A DNA stretch of 64,000 nt from Mesorhizobium sp. WSM4306 (GCF_007003975.1 NZ_VFTC01000012.1:62001-126000), one strand, 5' to 3'; counted from the first letter of the stretch, positions 27,305 to 38,041 are shown. Program-made: numbers and translations. Notes: generated by a model from the sequence alone, not told the origin.

Positions 27305-27560
27305 CAGGCCGGCGCTTTTTGGCGGAGTGACCTTGCGCCTTGCGGACATGGGCGACGCGCTGATGCTTTGAGCGCCCAGCGCGGTTCGAAGCGTCTTTGG
27401 CCTTGCTTCGATGGCTCTGCAGATTTCAGCACTGCGAGATCAAAACGACACCGGAAATCAACACCTTGCCGGTATTGCGATTCTGACATTCGCGCTGCCC
27501 GTGATATCGAACGCGAGTGGGATTTCAGAATCGGAACACCAGGGAGACACGAGCCGCATC

Positions 27561-28451
27561 ATGAATTTGCAGAGCATGACGGGATTTGCACGCGCCGTCG
27601 CCGAGCACGATGGCGCCTCGATCGCCTGGGAGGTCAAGTCGGTCAACGGCAAGAGCGTCGAGGTCAGGCTGCGGCTGCCGCAAGGTTTCGAGCGGCTCGA
27701 GCCGGCGGTGCGGCAGACGCTGCAGAAGCGGTTTTCGCGCGGCAATTTCCAGGCGACGCTGACCGTCGGCCGCGCTGCCGGCCAGCAAGTGCAGCCGGTG
27801 GTCAACGAAGTCTTCCTCCGGGATCTGGCCGGGTTGGCCAAGCGGCTGCAGGAGCAGTTCGGTGTTGCCCCGGCGACTGCCGACGGCCTGCTTTCCCTGC
27901 GCGGCGTGCTCGATGTCCCCGAAACCAGCGAAACCGAGGAGGTTCGAGCAGCGCTCGACACGGCGATCCTGGCGGCGCTCGGGGCGGTGCTTACCGGTCT
28001 CGAGCAGGCGCGCCAAAGCGAAGGCGAAGCGCTGCGCTCGCTGCTTTCCGGCCATATCGACGCCATCCAGACGCTGACGCTCAAGGCCGAAGCCGATCCG
28101 TCGCGCGAACCGGCGGCGATCCGCGAACGGATCGCCGAACAGGTGCGGCTGCTGATGGATGCGTCGGCCAATCTCGATGCCACCCGGCTGCACATGGAAG
28201 CGGCGTTTCTGGCCACCAAGGCTGATATCCGCGAAGAAATAGACCGGCTGAAGACACATGTAGCGTCGGGCCGGGCGCTGCTGGCAAATGGCGGCGCCAT
28301 CGGCCGCAAGCTCGATTTTCTGGCGCAGGAATTCAACCGCGAATCGAATACGCTGTGTTCGAAGTCGAACGCAGCCACTGTCACCGCCATCGGGCTGGAG
28401 CTCAAGGCGGTGGTCGACCAATTTCGCGAACAGGTCCAGAATCTGGAGTAA
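27561..28451 (+). CDS. yicC: YicC/YloC family endoribonuclease
   Basis: The 296-residue protein begins MNLQSMTGFARA, the family hallmark, and has the C-terminal signature FLAQEFNRESNTLCSKS. YicC/YloC proteins are RNases that act on mRNA or small RNA; the function is taken from the family. The frame extends 50 codons upstream, but the ATG at 27561 starts the conserved sequence. It ends 6 bases before gmk, so both are likely on one transcript. Confidence 0.94.
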   Translation: MNLQSMTGFARAVAEHDGASIAWEVKSVNGKSVEVRLRLPQGFERLEPAVRQTLQKRFSRGNFQATLTVGRAAGQQVQPVVNEVFLRDLAGLAKRLQEQFGVAPATADGLLSLRGVLDVPETSETEEVRAALDTAILAALGAVLTGLEQARQSEGEALRSLLSGHIDAIQTLTLKAEADPSREPAAIRERIAEQVRLLMDASANLDATRLHMEAAFLATKADIREEIDRLKTHVASGRALLANGGAIGRKLDFLAQEFNRESNTLCSKSNAATVTAIGLELKAVVDQFREQVQNLE

Positions 28452-28457
28452 CCCAAA

Positions 28458-29132
28458 ATGGGTGCCAAGGAGCCGATGGTTGCCAGGGATCTGGGGTCCC
28501 GCATTCGCCGACGCGGGCTGATGCTGGTCCTGTCGTCGCCGTCCGGCGCCGGCAAGTCGACGATCGCGCGCAACCTGCTGGAAAGCGACGGCAGCCTGGA
28601 ACTGTCGGTCTCGGTCACCACCAGGCCACGCCGCGGCTCGGAGATCGAAGGCGTCCACTACCACTTCCGCACCATGCGCGAGTTCGAGCGGCTGCGCGAT
28701 TCCGACGCGCTGCTGGAATGGGCCGAGGTGCACGGCAATTGCTACGCCACGCCGCGCGAGCCGGCCGAACTGGCGTTGGCGCAAGGGCGCGACATGCTGT
28801 TTGACATCGACTGGCAAGGCGCCCAGCAGCTCAAGGAGAAAATGCGCGCCGACATCGTCTCGATCTTCATCCTGCCGCCGTCGATGAAGGAATTGAAGGC
28901 GCGGCTGAAGCGCCGCGCCGAGGACCAGGAGCAGGTGATCGAGACCAGGCTCAAGAACGCCCGCAACGAGATCGAGCACTGGAAGGAATACGACTTCGTC
29001 ATCGTCAACGACGACTTGGACCGCGCCTTCGCCGAAGTGCGCGGTATCGTCACGGCAGAGCGGCTAAGGCGCGACCGTCGGCCTGGTCTGTTCGACTTCG
29101 TATCGGGGCTGCTGGACGAGAAGACGGTGTGA
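28458..29132 (+). CDS. gmk: guanylate kinase
   Basis: The 224-residue enzyme converts GMP to GDP with ATP. It carries the P-loop [10 protein letters not shown], the GMP-binding TTRPRRGSE with VHYHFRT, and [10 protein letters not shown]. An N-terminal extension of about 20 residues precedes the domain. Ribosome site GGAG overlaps the yicC stop. The pairing yicC-gmk is widespread. Confidence 0.97.
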   Translation: MGAKEPMVARDLGSRIRRRGLMLVLSSPSGAGKSTIARNLLESDGSLELSVSVTTRPRRGSEIEGVHYHFRTMREFERLRDSDALLEWAEVHGNCYATPREPAELALAQGRDMLFDIDWQGAQQLKEKMRADIVSIFILPPSMKELKARLKRRAEDQEQVIETRLKNARNEIEHWKEYDFVIVNDDLDRAFAEVRGIVTAERLRRDRRPGLFDFVSGLLDEKTV

Positions 29133-29152
29133 AACACGATCGCGGGAATCCA

Positions 29153-29731
29153 TCACCCACGGGCGATATCTTCTATGAGTCTGGCCAGCGGCGCTTCGTC
29201 GCCTGCAAAGCTCCCGATCATGGCGTTCAGCACACGCTCGCGCTCGAGCACATCCGCATCGAATGAGAATCCCGCATTTTCAGTCAACATTGCCAGGAAG
29301 GTAAGTTGCGTGCGGCCGTTGCCTTCGCGGAACGGGTGCACGGCATTGATCTCGGCCAAGACATGCGCCGCACGAACGGCGAAGTCTTCGATGCCGAGTC
29401 CGCGAAGACAATTGGCATCGGCAAGCTCTTTGAAGATCCTGGCCATCTCCTGATCGATGTATTCGGGGTAGCAGAACCAGTTTCCACCCTTGCCGATACG
29501 AATGGCGCGGACCTCGCCCGCCCAATCGTAGATATCCTGGAACAGGTGGCGATGGACGGCTCTATAATGCGCGTAGTCCAGCCTGCCAGCTGGAATGCGT
29601 TCATCGGCTCTGGTGAGGAAGAGCGCCAACTCGAATTCATCGAGTTCGGCTTGATCCTCGATATTTAGCCTGTTGCGGAGAACGGTGGTTCCTGGGTAGC
29701 ACAGCGGATCATTTTCAGCGGCATAGACCAC
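29153..29731 (-). CDS. Fic-domain toxin
   Basis: The 192-residue protein has a Fic core: HPFREGNGRTQ at residues 132-142 (catalytic His132) and a flap-like GKGGNWFCYPEYID near residue 80. Fic enzymes transfer AMP from ATP to target proteins. The typical motif ends R-x-x-R, and here the second Arg position (143) is Leu, which may weaken ATP binding or alter activity. The gene starts 8 bases after a small partner gene, a standard toxin-antitoxin layout. It lies between gmk and rsmA, convergent with gmk. Confidence 0.88.
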   Translation of the reverse strand: MVYAAENDPLCYPGTTVLRNRLNIEDQAELDEFELALFLTRADERIPAGRLDYAHYRAVHRHLFQDIYDWAGEVRAIRIGKGGNWFCYPEYIDQEMARIFKELADANCLRGLGIEDFAVRAAHVLAEINAVHPFREGNGRTQLTFLAMLTENAGFSFDADVLERERVLNAMIGSFAGDEAPLARLIEDIARG

Positions 29732-29739
29732 TGCGATCC

Positions 29740-29943
29740 CTATTTCTTGCTGGACGCCTGTTCCCTGATCAGTGTCCTACGCTCATCGCCGCTCAGGCCA
29801 CGAGCGCGGCTATCCCTTAGAATGGCACCCATGCGTTGCGATAATTTGAGGCCTTCGACGGCGCTTATTTTTTCGCCTTTGTCGCTGGTCAGGACGAACT
29901 GGCCAATCTCGGTCGAGCGGGCGACTGCAGGGCTCTTTTTCAT
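29740..29943 (-). CDS. probable antitoxin of the Fic toxin
   Basis: The 67-residue protein is encoded 8 bases upstream of the Fic gene. It has a Lys-rich start and a helical C-terminal half ending in KK. Class I Fic antitoxins carry an inhibitory helix S/T-x-x-x-E-G/N. Here the nearest match is ISAVEG, which has Ile where Ser or Thr is expected, so inhibition would rely on other contacts. The assignment rests on gene order and size more than on sequence. Confidence 0.7.
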   Translation of the reverse strand: MKKSPAVARSTEIGQFVLTSDKGEKISAVEGLKLSQRMGAILRDSRARGLSGDERRTLIREQASSKK

Positions 29944-30055
29944 GCGATCACTCTATCAGGTCGACCATTTTGGGGCAATGCCGACGCTCAACGCTCCTTC
30001 GGAGAGGGAGAGCTTTTATGTCGCCAGCGCTGTAGTTGCGGCCAACGCCACCGCT

Positions 30056-30895
30056 TCACACCGCGTTCGTCAGCCGCACGAATTCCTCGACGCTGAGCGT
30101 CTCCGCCCGCCGGGTCGGATCGATGTTGGCGCGCATAAGCAGTGCCTCACCCCCCAGGCTCTTCACGCTCTGCCGCAGCATCTTCCGGCGCTGGCCGAAG
30201 GCGGCTTCGGTGACGCGGCCGAGTTTTTTCACGTCGGCCGCCAGCGGACTGGCACGCGGCACCAGATGCACCACCGAGGAGGTCACCTTGGGCGGTGGCG
30301 TGAACGCTTGCGGTGGCACGTCGAAGGCAATCCTCGCTTCGGTTCGCCAGCCCGCCAGCACGCCGAGCCGGCCATAGGCGTCGCTGCCGGCGCCGGCGAC
30401 AATGCGCTCGGCCACCTCGCGCTGGAACATCAGCGTCATCGATTGATAGAAGGGCGGCCAGTCGGTGACGGTCAGCCAACGGATCAACAGCTCGGTGCCG
30501 ATATTGTAGGGCAGGTTGGCGGCAATCCTCACCGGGCCGCCGCCTTGCGACGCGGCGCTGGCAAGAGTGGCAAAATCCGTCTTCAACGCGTCACCGCTGA
30601 TCACCTCAAGTCGGCCCGGATAGTGGTTGGAGACCTCGGCAAGCGCCGCCAGGCAGCGTTCGTCGCGTTCGATGGCGATGACGCGCCGGGCACCGGCAGA
30701 GAGCAGCGCCCTGGTCAGCCCGCCGGGGCCGGGGCCGACCTCGATCACCGTGCTGTCGCCAAGGTTGCCGGCGGCGCGCGCGATCTTGCCGGTCAGATTG
30801 AGGTCTAGCAGGAAATTCTGGCCAAGCGCTTTCTTCGCCTGCAGCCCATGGCGCTCGATCACCTCACGCAGCGGCGGCAGCCCATCGATGCTCAT
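30056..30895 (-). CDS. rsmA: 16S rRNA adenine-N6 dimethyltransferase RsmA (KsgA)
   Basis: The 279-residue enzyme dimethylates two adenosines in the 3' end of 16S rRNA. It has the SAM motif [12 protein letters not shown], the target-base motif ANLPYNIG, and the N-terminal KKALGQNFL. The frame extends to 31198, but the ATG at 30895 overlaps the pdxA stop by four bases and begins the conserved region, so that start is chosen. It is the last gene of the lpt-surA-pdxA-rsmA operon. Confidence 0.96.
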   Translation of the reverse strand: MSIDGLPPLREVIERHGLQAKKALGQNFLLDLNLTGKIARAAGNLGDSTVIEVGPGPGGLTRALLSAGARRVIAIERDERCLAALAEVSNHYPGRLEVISGDALKTDFATLASAASQGGGPVRIAANLPYNIGTELLIRWLTVTDWPPFYQSMTLMFQREVAERIVAGAGSDAYGRLGVLAGWRTEARIAFDVPPQAFTPPPKVTSSVVHLVPRASPLAADVKKLGRVTEAAFGQRRKMLRQSVKSLGGEALLMRANIDPTRRAETLSVEEFVRLTNAV

Positions 30896-31920
30896 GCGGC
30901 TGCGACCTTTGTCCCGGTATCGGCCAGCCGGCGGGCCAGCTTCAGCGCCGCGATCAGGCTGTCGGGACGTGCGATGCCTTTGCCGGCGATGTCGAAGGCT
31001 GTGCCGTGATCGGGCGAAGTGCGGATGAACGGCAGGCCAAGCGTGACGTTGACCGCCTCGTCGAAGGCCAGCGCCTTGGCCGGGATCAACGCCTGATCGT
31101 GATACATGCAGATCGCCACGTCGTAGCCGGCACGGGCGCGCGCATGAAACATCGTATCGGCCGGCAGAGGCCCGAAAGCGTCGATGCCTTGCGCGCACAG
31201 GATCTCGACCGCCGGGCGGATGATGCGCTCGTCTTCTGTCCCCATAGCCCCGGCTTCGCCGGCATGCGGATTGAGCCCGGCTAGCGCCAGCCTCGGCCTG
31301 GCGATGCCGAAGCGGCTTGCAAGATCGGCAGCGGTGATGCGCGAGATCGCAACGATCAGCTCCGTCGTCAGCGCCTTCGGCACCTCGGCAAGCGCAATGT
31401 GGATGGTGACCGGAACGGTGCGCAATTCGGGGCCGGCGAGCAGCATCACCGGCGTCACCGCGCCACCGGTATGGAGAGAGGCCAGATGCGCCAGATATTC
31501 AGTGTGGCCGGGGAAGCCGAAGCCGGCATCGTAAAGCGGCTTTTTGGCGATCGGACAGGTGACGACCGCGGCCGCATGGCCGGCAAGGCAGTCGGCGACG
31601 GCGCGGTCGATGGCCTCGATGGTGCCGACGGCATTGGCCGGGTTAGGCCGGCCGGGATCGTCGGTGAAGCGGGCCGCCAGCGGCGCCACGGGCAAAGCGT
31701 GTTGAAAGACATCAGCTGCTTGCGCCGGCACCGTCTCCGCGATTGTCACCTCGGCGCCGATCCGGCGCGCTCGCGCGGCGATCAGCGCCGGGTCGGCGAG
31801 AAGATAGAAAGGTGCTGCACCCGACTCGTGGGCGCTCTGCCACGCGGCAATCGCGATTTCCGGCCCGACGCCGGACGGATCGCCGACGCTCAGTGCCAGC
31901 GGAAGCTCTGTCTCACGCAC
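30892..31920 (-). CDS. pdxA: 4-hydroxythreonine-4-phosphate dehydrogenase
   Basis: The 342-residue enzyme oxidises 4-phosphohydroxy-L-threonine in pyridoxal-phosphate synthesis. It begins with [15 protein letters not shown] and has the signature [14 protein letters not shown] with metal-binding histidines. Its stop overlaps the rsmA start (ATGA). It follows surA by 13 bases, the usual surA-pdxA-ksgA order. Confidence 0.96.
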   Translation of the reverse strand: MRETELPLALSVGDPSGVGPEIAIAAWQSAHESGAAPFYLLADPALIAARARRIGAEVTIAETVPAQAADVFQHALPVAPLAARFTDDPGRPNPANAVGTIEAIDRAVADCLAGHAAAVVTCPIAKKPLYDAGFGFPGHTEYLAHLASLHTGGAVTPVMLLAGPELRTVPVTIHIALAEVPKALTTELIVAISRITAADLASRFGIARPRLALAGLNPHAGEAGAMGTEDERIIRPAVEILCAQGIDAFGPLPADTMFHARARAGYDVAICMYHDQALIPAKALAFDEAVNVTLGLPFIRTSPDHGTAFDIAGKGIARPDSLIAALKLARRLADTGTKVAAA

Positions 31921-31933
31921 GGCCAGGCCGGTT

Positions 31934-32854
31934 TCAGCGCGTGACGATCTTGGCTTTCGCCTTCAGTTCCTCGACATATTTGGCCGAGAGTTCGTCGGCG
32001 TTCTTGTCGCCGGTGCTTTCGCTCTGGAACACCATCTGGGCAGCCTTGTCGTCGGAAACCTCGCGTGACGAGCAGATTCCGATGAATTCGATGCCGCGAT
32101 CGGTCTCGCGCACAGCGGTGGCGCCGCCCAGCTTGGTGGCCTTGATCTGCTCGGCCCAGTCCGGCGGCAGTTGCGGCGCCAGCACCCGGGGGAGATCGCG
32201 AACGGTGACGTCAATGAGGCCCTTGGCGAATTCACGCGTGGTGGCGCAGCCGTTGAAGCGGGCGCGCATGGCCTCGGCCTCACGCTTGCGCTTGGCGAGT
32301 GTGGCGCCGCGCTCGGCCTTCGGCACCACGAAGATCACCTGCTGCAGCATATACTCGGTGGCGCTCGGCTTGGCGCCGCCTTTTTCGAGCATGTGCTTGA
32401 CCAGGTCCTGTTCGCTCATCTGTCCGCCACCGCCGCTATAGCGTGCGCTCAGCGCCTGGTTCCACGCCATCTGGGCGCGGATGAATTCCTTGAAATGCTC
32501 CTTGGTCACGCCGGACTGGGCCATGACACCGTCGAGCTGCTTAAGCTGCATCTTGTTGGTCGAGGCAAAGCGCTGATAGGCGGCCTCGACCTGGGCGTCG
32601 GTGATGCGGATGCCGAGGCGCCTGGCCTCGGCCGTGCGCAGCGTCTGGTCGATCATCTCCTGGCCTGCGTCGCCCTTCTTGCGCTGCAGTTTCAGGAAGG
32701 CAGCCCGGTGCGCAATGTCGCCGCTGGTGATCGGTATGTTGTTGACGACATACTTGATTTCACTGGCGAAGGCCGGCGGCGTCATCATGGTGACTGAGAT
32801 CGAGGTCGCCGCTATCAGGAGCGCGAATCCTGCCGAAAACAGGTATTTCCTCAT
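31934..32854 (-). CDS. SurA-like periplasmic chaperone
   Basis: The 306-residue protein has a signal peptide ([18 protein letters not shown], cleavage near AFA-S) and a SurA N-terminal domain ([20 protein letters not shown], a typical start). A short segment that may replace the parvulin domain follows. SurA escorts outer-membrane proteins such as LptD through the periplasm. An ATG at 32863 would add three residues; the ATG at 32854 has better spacing from GGGA. It lies between lptD and pdxA, as in E. coli. Confidence 0.9.
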   Translation of the reverse strand: MRKYLFSAGFALLIAATSISVTMMTPPAFASEIKYVVNNIPITSGDIAHRAAFLKLQRKKGDAGQEMIDQTLRTAEARRLGIRITDAQVEAAYQRFASTNKMQLKQLDGVMAQSGVTKEHFKEFIRAQMAWNQALSARYSGGGGQMSEQDLVKHMLEKGGAKPSATEYMLQQVIFVVPKAERGATLAKRKREAEAMRARFNGCATTREFAKGLIDVTVRDLPRVLAPQLPPDWAEQIKATKLGGATAVRETDRGIEFIGICSSREVSDDKAAQMVFQSESTGDKNADELSAKYVEELKAKAKIVTR

Positions 32855-32939
32855 CGAAAGCATCCCAATTCTAAGCCCGGTTTTGGATGACCGAAACCCG
32901 TGCCCGCTTTATGCGGCAAAACGATGTCGTCAGCCGGCT

Positions 32940-35384
32940 CTACTGGATGGTGTCGATCGAGCTTTGTGACGAGCCGAAATCGCCGAGCGTGCGGAACGAC
33001 AGGTTGAAGCCGACATTCTGCGACACTTCCCTGGTGTTGATGTCGCGCGATTCCGAGAACGTCATCAGATAGGTGAAGCAGGAATCGTTGTAGGCAAAGC
33101 CGACGCCGTCCTTGACCAGCACGCTTTGCTGCAGGTCGTAGGTGCCTGTGCCGAAGACGCGCCAGTTTTCGGCCAGGTGCGTCGAGGCGCCGAGCGTGAC
33201 TTCGTGGCGATCGGTGGTGAAACCGTAGAGCGGCTGCGCCTGGATGAAGGCGTATTTGGCGCTCAGCGAAACCGGCAGGCCGGAATAGGCGGCCTTCACC
33301 TCGGCGCGGCGAACTTCGAAGCTCTGCTCGTCGAAGCGGCCGCTGAACGAACCGGAGAAGCCGCTCGGGCTGCTGAACCCGATAAGACCGACATAGTCGG
33401 AGGTCGAGGTATCGAGCCCGGATTCGGCACCCGCATTGACCAGATCCGGTGAATCGAACGAATTGCGTCCGCCCAGCTGGTAGGATTGGCCAAAGATGGC
33501 GTTGGTGCCCCAGCCATTGTCATAGGCGCCCGAATAGCGGAACCCGACATTGGCGCGGCTGCCGCCTTCGACGCGGTCGTAGCCGGAGAACTTGTCGCGC
33601 TCGAACAGCGTCGTGGCGTCGAAGACGAAGCTCTGTGCATCCTCGTTGGGAACGGCCAGGCCGCCGACATATTGCTCGTTCGGGCGCATGAAGACCTGCG
33701 CCATCGGCTCGACGATATGGCTGGAACCGGTCATCGAAAACAGCACCGGCCAGCGCATTTCAAGTCCGGCAGTCGCCATGTAACGGGCAAAGGAAGACCG
33801 CATGTCGGCGGTGGTGTCTATTCGAGGATCGGCGGCCATCGCATTAATGGCAGCGAGCGAACCTGAGGATGCATTGAGATAGTCGACGTCGCCCTGCAGA
33901 GCCAGAAGCGGCGTCAGCTGCAATCCACCATCGGTGGTGAAGGTACGCTTCCATTCGGCCTCGGCGGTGACGCGACCGGATTCGCCCTCGATGCCGCGCA
34001 CGCGCTGGACGCCCGAGGCCGGCACGTAGGGGGTAAAATAGGCCTGATCGAGATCGTCACGGCGGATCACCCGCGCATTGACGTTGAACGACAGCTGGCC
34101 GCCGGCTACCGACATGTCGGGGATATAGGCATAGTCGAGCGACGGCAGCACCCAGGGCTGCTTGTCGCTGCGCGACGCGATGTTGTTGTCCAGTGCGTTT
34201 TCCTGAACCTGGAAGCGCATGGCGCGCACATCGAAATAATTGCGACCGTTGAGGCCGGTCAGGTAGACCGACGATTGATGCACGGCGTCATTGTAGCCCT
34301 CGATCGTATAGGTACGCGAGAAATTCTTGTCGCTCTGCAGCAGGATGTCCCAACCGAAGTCCCAGCGCGGATTGATGGCGAACTGGCCTTTGGTGCCCAT
34401 CATGCCGCGGAACTTGTTGGGATCGCCGACATCGCCCGAATTGACATTGTGGCCAGCGCTTGTGGGGAAGGCGGAGGCATCGATGAATTCGTCCGGATTC
34501 TCCTGACGGATGCCGGCGATCTTCAGCGTGTACTGGCCATTGTTGAAGCGCTGGCGCCACTCGGCCTCGCCGAGGAAACCCTGCTTGGTATAGCCGCTGC
34601 CGGTGACGGTGAGGTCGTAGGTTGGCGACAGTGCGAAATAGTAGGGGACTTTGACGCCAACGCCGAGATCGTTGTTGAAGGCGATGCTGGGGATCAGGAA
34701 GCCGCTTTTGCGTTTGACCGTCGGGTCGGCGATCTCGAATGCCGGCAGATAGGCCAGCGGGAAGCCGAAGAATTCGAAATTCGCGTTCTCGAAGCGAACC
34801 GTCTTCTTTTCGCCGTTCCAGATGATCTTCCTGGCTTTGATCCGCCAGGTCGGCGCCTTGTCCGGTTTGTCCTCGCAAGGCTCGCAGGCGGTATAGACGC
34901 CGTTGTGGAACGTCGTCAGCACGCCGCCCATGCGTTCAGCGCTTTCGGCGGCGAAATAGGCCTTTTCAGGGGTTTCGACGCGCAACGCGTTGACGAAACC
35001 GTCGGCGAAATCGTCGGTAATATCGATATGCTGCGAGTTGATCTTGGTGCCGTCGCTGTTGACGATCTCGACATTGCCGCTGGCGACGAGCCGCTTGGTG
35101 TTGCGATCATACACGACGCGCTGGGCGACGAGCTTGTTGCCGCCATAGTCGATCTGCACGCCGCCGATGGCGGTGACCGTCTGGTTGTCGTTGTTATAGA
35201 CGAGCGTGTCGGCCGCCAACAGCATCTGGGTGCCGGAGGGAACCTTCGTTGCCACGTCGGTGACGTCCTGCGCCAGCGCAGGAGCCATTGGCACGCCGCA
35301 AGCGAGCAGGCATGCCAAGGCGCTCGCCGAATAAAGACGCGCCAAACCGGCCTGCCTATGGCTGCGCAAAGCCGCCTCCCTCAC
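32940..35384 (-). CDS. lptD: LPS assembly protein LptD
   Basis: The 814-residue outer-membrane protein inserts lipopolysaccharide into the outer leaflet. It has a signal peptide ending about PALA-Q, an LptA-like OstA domain (VTAIGGVQIDYGGNKLVAQRV) and a large beta-barrel rich in alternating residues, ending SSIDTIQ. The GTG at 35384 shares one base with the lptG stop. A TTG at 35369 with GGGAGG upstream is a strong alternative that shortens the signal peptide by five residues. It is cotranscribed with lptF and lptG. Confidence 0.95.
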   Translation of the reverse strand: MREAALRSHRQAGLARLYSASALACLLACGVPMAPALAQDVTDVATKVPSGTQMLLAADTLVYNNDNQTVTAIGGVQIDYGGNKLVAQRVVYDRNTKRLVASGNVEIVNSDGTKINSQHIDITDDFADGFVNALRVETPEKAYFAAESAERMGGVLTTFHNGVYTACEPCEDKPDKAPTWRIKARKIIWNGEKKTVRFENANFEFFGFPLAYLPAFEIADPTVKRKSGFLIPSIAFNNDLGVGVKVPYYFALSPTYDLTVTGSGYTKQGFLGEAEWRQRFNNGQYTLKIAGIRQENPDEFIDASAFPTSAGHNVNSGDVGDPNKFRGMMGTKGQFAINPRWDFGWDILLQSDKNFSRTYTIEGYNDAVHQSSVYLTGLNGRNYFDVRAMRFQVQENALDNNIASRSDKQPWVLPSLDYAYIPDMSVAGGQLSFNVNARVIRRDDLDQAYFTPYVPASGVQRVRGIEGESGRVTAEAEWKRTFTTDGGLQLTPLLALQGDVDYLNASSGSLAAINAMAADPRIDTTADMRSSFARYMATAGLEMRWPVLFSMTGSSHIVEPMAQVFMRPNEQYVGGLAVPNEDAQSFVFDATTLFERDKFSGYDRVEGGSRANVGFRYSGAYDNGWGTNAIFGQSYQLGGRNSFDSPDLVNAGAESGLDTSTSDYVGLIGFSSPSGFSGSFSGRFDEQSFEVRRAEVKAAYSGLPVSLSAKYAFIQAQPLYGFTTDRHEVTLGASTHLAENWRVFGTGTYDLQQSVLVKDGVGFAYNDSCFTYLMTFSESRDINTREVSQNVGFNLSFRTLGDFGSSQSSIDTIQ

Positions 35385-36466
35385 TAGCCGTCTTCCTTGT
35401 ACAGCAGGAATGTCACCCCAAAGAACATAGCCACGACAACCGGAACCCATGCAGCCACGGCTGTGGGCACGAATCCCGCCACGCCGAATGCCTTGACCAA
35501 TACCGAAACGACATAAAGCAGAAACCCGGCGAGGACGCCACCCAGAATCATCGTTGCCGACTGCCCCATCCTCGCAAATCGCATTGAAACTGTTGCCGCA
35601 ATCAGCGTCATGGCCACAAGCAGGAACGGTAACGCCACCAGCGAATCGAACTGCATGGCGAAGGCATTTGCCTTGAGGCCGAAGGAGCGGGCAACCTCAA
35701 TCTTGCCGGGAAGCTCGTAAAACGGGATGGTTTCGGGGCGCGCCAGCCTTTCCTGCACGAACTCCGGCTTGAGGTTGGTCGGCAACTGGTCCGTCGTTTC
35801 CGAGCGGATGTTGCCGTCCTTGAACACCTTGACGTCCTGCAATTCCCAGTAGCCGTCGCGCAGGAAAGCCCGCGCCGCGTCCTTGCGCTCGACGATATTG
35901 CCTTTCGGATCGAGAACGAAGAACACCGCGTCGGCCATTTCCAGGCCCTGGTTGAGGATGGCGCGGGCGCCGATGATGGTGTCACCGGCGGCGGTTTTCT
36001 GGCGGATCCACGGCGTGGCATCGGCCGCCACGGCGTTCGAATTGCCGGACCGCAGCTGGTTTTCCATCTGCTCCGACCAGGAAAAGCCGTGCGCGGCGAT
36101 CGGATTGAGCACGCCGACCGACAGCGCGCCGAATAACAACGCACCGATGCAGCAGGGCAACAGGAACTGCCAGGCCGACACGCCGGCCGAACGCGCAATC
36201 ACCAGCTCATACTTGCGGTTGAGCGACACCAGCGTCGCCATCGCCGAAAACAGGCCGACAAACGGCACCGTCTGCAGCATGATCATCGGCATCCTCAGCG
36301 CCGAGATGGCGACCGCCGTGCCGTAGGTAAAGCCCGGCAGGCCGGTGATGCGGCCGGACAGTTCGGTGAAGTCGATCAGGAACACCAGCGCCAGAAGGCC
36401 GACGAAGAACCAGATCGTGATCGACACGTAGCGAAAGAAGAAGTAGCGGCCCAAGGTCCAGCCCAT
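35384..36466 (-). CDS. lptG: LPS export permease LptG
   Basis: The 360-residue inner-membrane permease has three N-terminal helices, a beta-jellyroll periplasmic domain and three C-terminal helices (YjgP/YjgQ family). It starts MGWTLGRYFFFRY. With LptF it forms the transmembrane part of the LptB2FG ABC transporter that extracts LPS. Its ATG lies two bases after the lptF stop. Confidence 0.95.
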   Translation of the reverse strand: MGWTLGRYFFFRYVSITIWFFVGLLALVFLIDFTELSGRITGLPGFTYGTAVAISALRMPMIMLQTVPFVGLFSAMATLVSLNRKYELVIARSAGVSAWQFLLPCCIGALLFGALSVGVLNPIAAHGFSWSEQMENQLRSGNSNAVAADATPWIRQKTAAGDTIIGARAILNQGLEMADAVFFVLDPKGNIVERKDAARAFLRDGYWELQDVKVFKDGNIRSETTDQLPTNLKPEFVQERLARPETIPFYELPGKIEVARSFGLKANAFAMQFDSLVALPFLLVAMTLIAATVSMRFARMGQSATMILGGVLAGFLLYVVSVLVKAFGVAGFVPTAVAAWVPVVVAMFFGVTFLLYKEDG

Positions 36467-36468
36467 CG

Positions 36469-37668
36469 TCAGGCTCCCTGGCCGGATGTGTAGCGCCGGG
36501 TGAGGCGCAGCTTCAGCGCCGTCCAGCCATCGCTGACGCGGCCGGCGAAATTCGTCAGCCAGTCGGCCCAGCTGCCGGGCAGTTCCATGCTTCGCGAGGT
36601 GACGATGAACCAGATGGCGACCGCCGAGGCGACGATCGGCACGCCATAGACCATGTAGGCATATTGCGGGATCTTGTCGGCTTTCCCGGCGGCAAAAAAG
36701 CCCAACCAGCGCACGAACAGCGCAATGGCAATGGCTGTGATCAGCGGATGGATGCGCGCCTCGCGGTGTGAGCGGGCGTCGCCTGCCACGGCCAACGCGA
36801 TCAGCGCGAAAACCAGCGAGTACGACCATTCGGAAAAGCGCTGGTCGAGCTCGGCCTTGTAGGCGCCGGGCCTGCGCTGGAAGATCTTGTCGTTGGCGTC
36901 CGGGTTGAGCAGGTACTGCGTCGTTCGGTCCTTGGGCAGGAGCAGGATATCGTTCGCCGCCGACATGAAGGCTGACAGATCGAAGGCGTAGGAGGTGAAG
37001 CGGATGACCGAGAGGTCGCCGGTCAGCGTCTTGCGATGAATGACGCCGTCATTCATCATCAGCACCTTCTCGTCACCCTTTTCGACGATGCTGCCGCTCT
37101 TGGCATAATAGATCAGATTGGCGCCTTCCTCGCGCGAATCGGCGACGAAGATGCCGCCAAGCCGGTTGTCCGGCAGCCGCTCGCCGACCTGCAGGAACAG
37201 CCCGTCGTCGATCTTGCGGAACGTGCCTTCCTGGATGATCAGCGACAAAAGATCGGCGCGCGAGGATGCGATCAGCTGGCGGTTCTTCTGCCTGGCATAG
37301 GGTTCGACGCCATTGTCGACAGCGAAGGAAAACACGCTGGCCGCCAGCGCGACCAGCAGGACCGGCCGCACGATCGTCCAGCGCGAGGCGCCGGCGGCGT
37401 TGATGACGGCCAGCTCGGAATCGGAATTCATGACGCTGAGCGTCTGGGCGACCGCCACCACCAGGGCGAACGGCACCACGATCGGGATGATCGTGGGGAT
37501 GATGAGGGCCGCGACCTCGAAGAAAGTCAGCGCCGACTGGCCGCTGTCGGTAACGAGATCGATGCGGGCGAGCACCTGCGTCGTCCAGACAATGGCCAGC
37601 GTCCAGATCAACGCAGCGAGAAACACCGCCAGCGCGCGACGCATGATGTAGCGTTCAACGACCTTCAT
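36469..37668 (-). CDS. lptF: LPS export permease LptF
   Basis: The 399-residue protein begins MKVVERYIMRRALAVFLAAL and has the YjgP/YjgQ layout of six helices around a jellyroll domain, including NDSELAVINAAGAS in the coupling-helix region. It pairs with LptG. It is the first gene of the operon running lptF-lptG-lptD-surA-pdxA-rsmA, so the promoter should lie in the 373-base region upstream. Confidence 0.95.
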   Translation of the reverse strand: MKVVERYIMRRALAVFLAALIWTLAIVWTTQVLARIDLVTDSGQSALTFFEVAALIIPTIIPIVVPFALVVAVAQTLSVMNSDSELAVINAAGASRWTIVRPVLLVALAASVFSFAVDNGVEPYARQKNRQLIASSRADLLSLIIQEGTFRKIDDGLFLQVGERLPDNRLGGIFVADSREEGANLIYYAKSGSIVEKGDEKVLMMNDGVIHRKTLTGDLSVIRFTSYAFDLSAFMSAANDILLLPKDRTTQYLLNPDANDKIFQRRPGAYKAELDQRFSEWSYSLVFALIALAVAGDARSHREARIHPLITAIAIALFVRWLGFFAAGKADKIPQYAYMVYGVPIVASAVAIWFIVTSRSMELPGSWADWLTNFAGRVSDGWTALKLRLTRRYTSGQGA

Positions 37669-38041
37669 GTAAGGCTTTTCTCGATTTGCCGAACGGCATC
37701 ATGCCCGCAGACAAGGTAGTAGTCCGGCTGCGCCTGTACAACTGGGTGTGTTTGGCCATTTCTTTCAGGCGGATCGATCCGTTTCCCGTCCCACATCGCC
37801 CGTCCCGCGGGCCGGAGTGTCGGCGGCAATGGATAAGAAAGCGAGAACATCGATGGTTAACAACAGGTTGCGGCAGGAGAGCGGGGCCGTGCCGCGACGA
37901 ATCGTCATCGATTCCACAGCGCATATGGGCCCCGATTCCGGCAAAGTCTTGCCAAATGAAGGAAAACGACCAAATGTCGCGCATCTCCCCTGAAAACGCA
38001 TTCTCCCAGAAAATCTGAGCCGTTTCCGAAAGCAGGACCTG
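37669..38041. other. 373-base divergent promoter region of lptF and pepA
   Basis: The region separates the divergent lptF and pepA genes and should hold both promoters. Short frames in it lack ribosome sites and recognisable sequence. No palindrome, repeat or RNA structure was recognised. Confidence 0.5.

Noticed and set aside
27525..28979. 484-codon minus-strand frame opposite yicC and gmk
   Set aside because: It is a shadow of two conserved plus-strand genes, and its translation is low-complexity.
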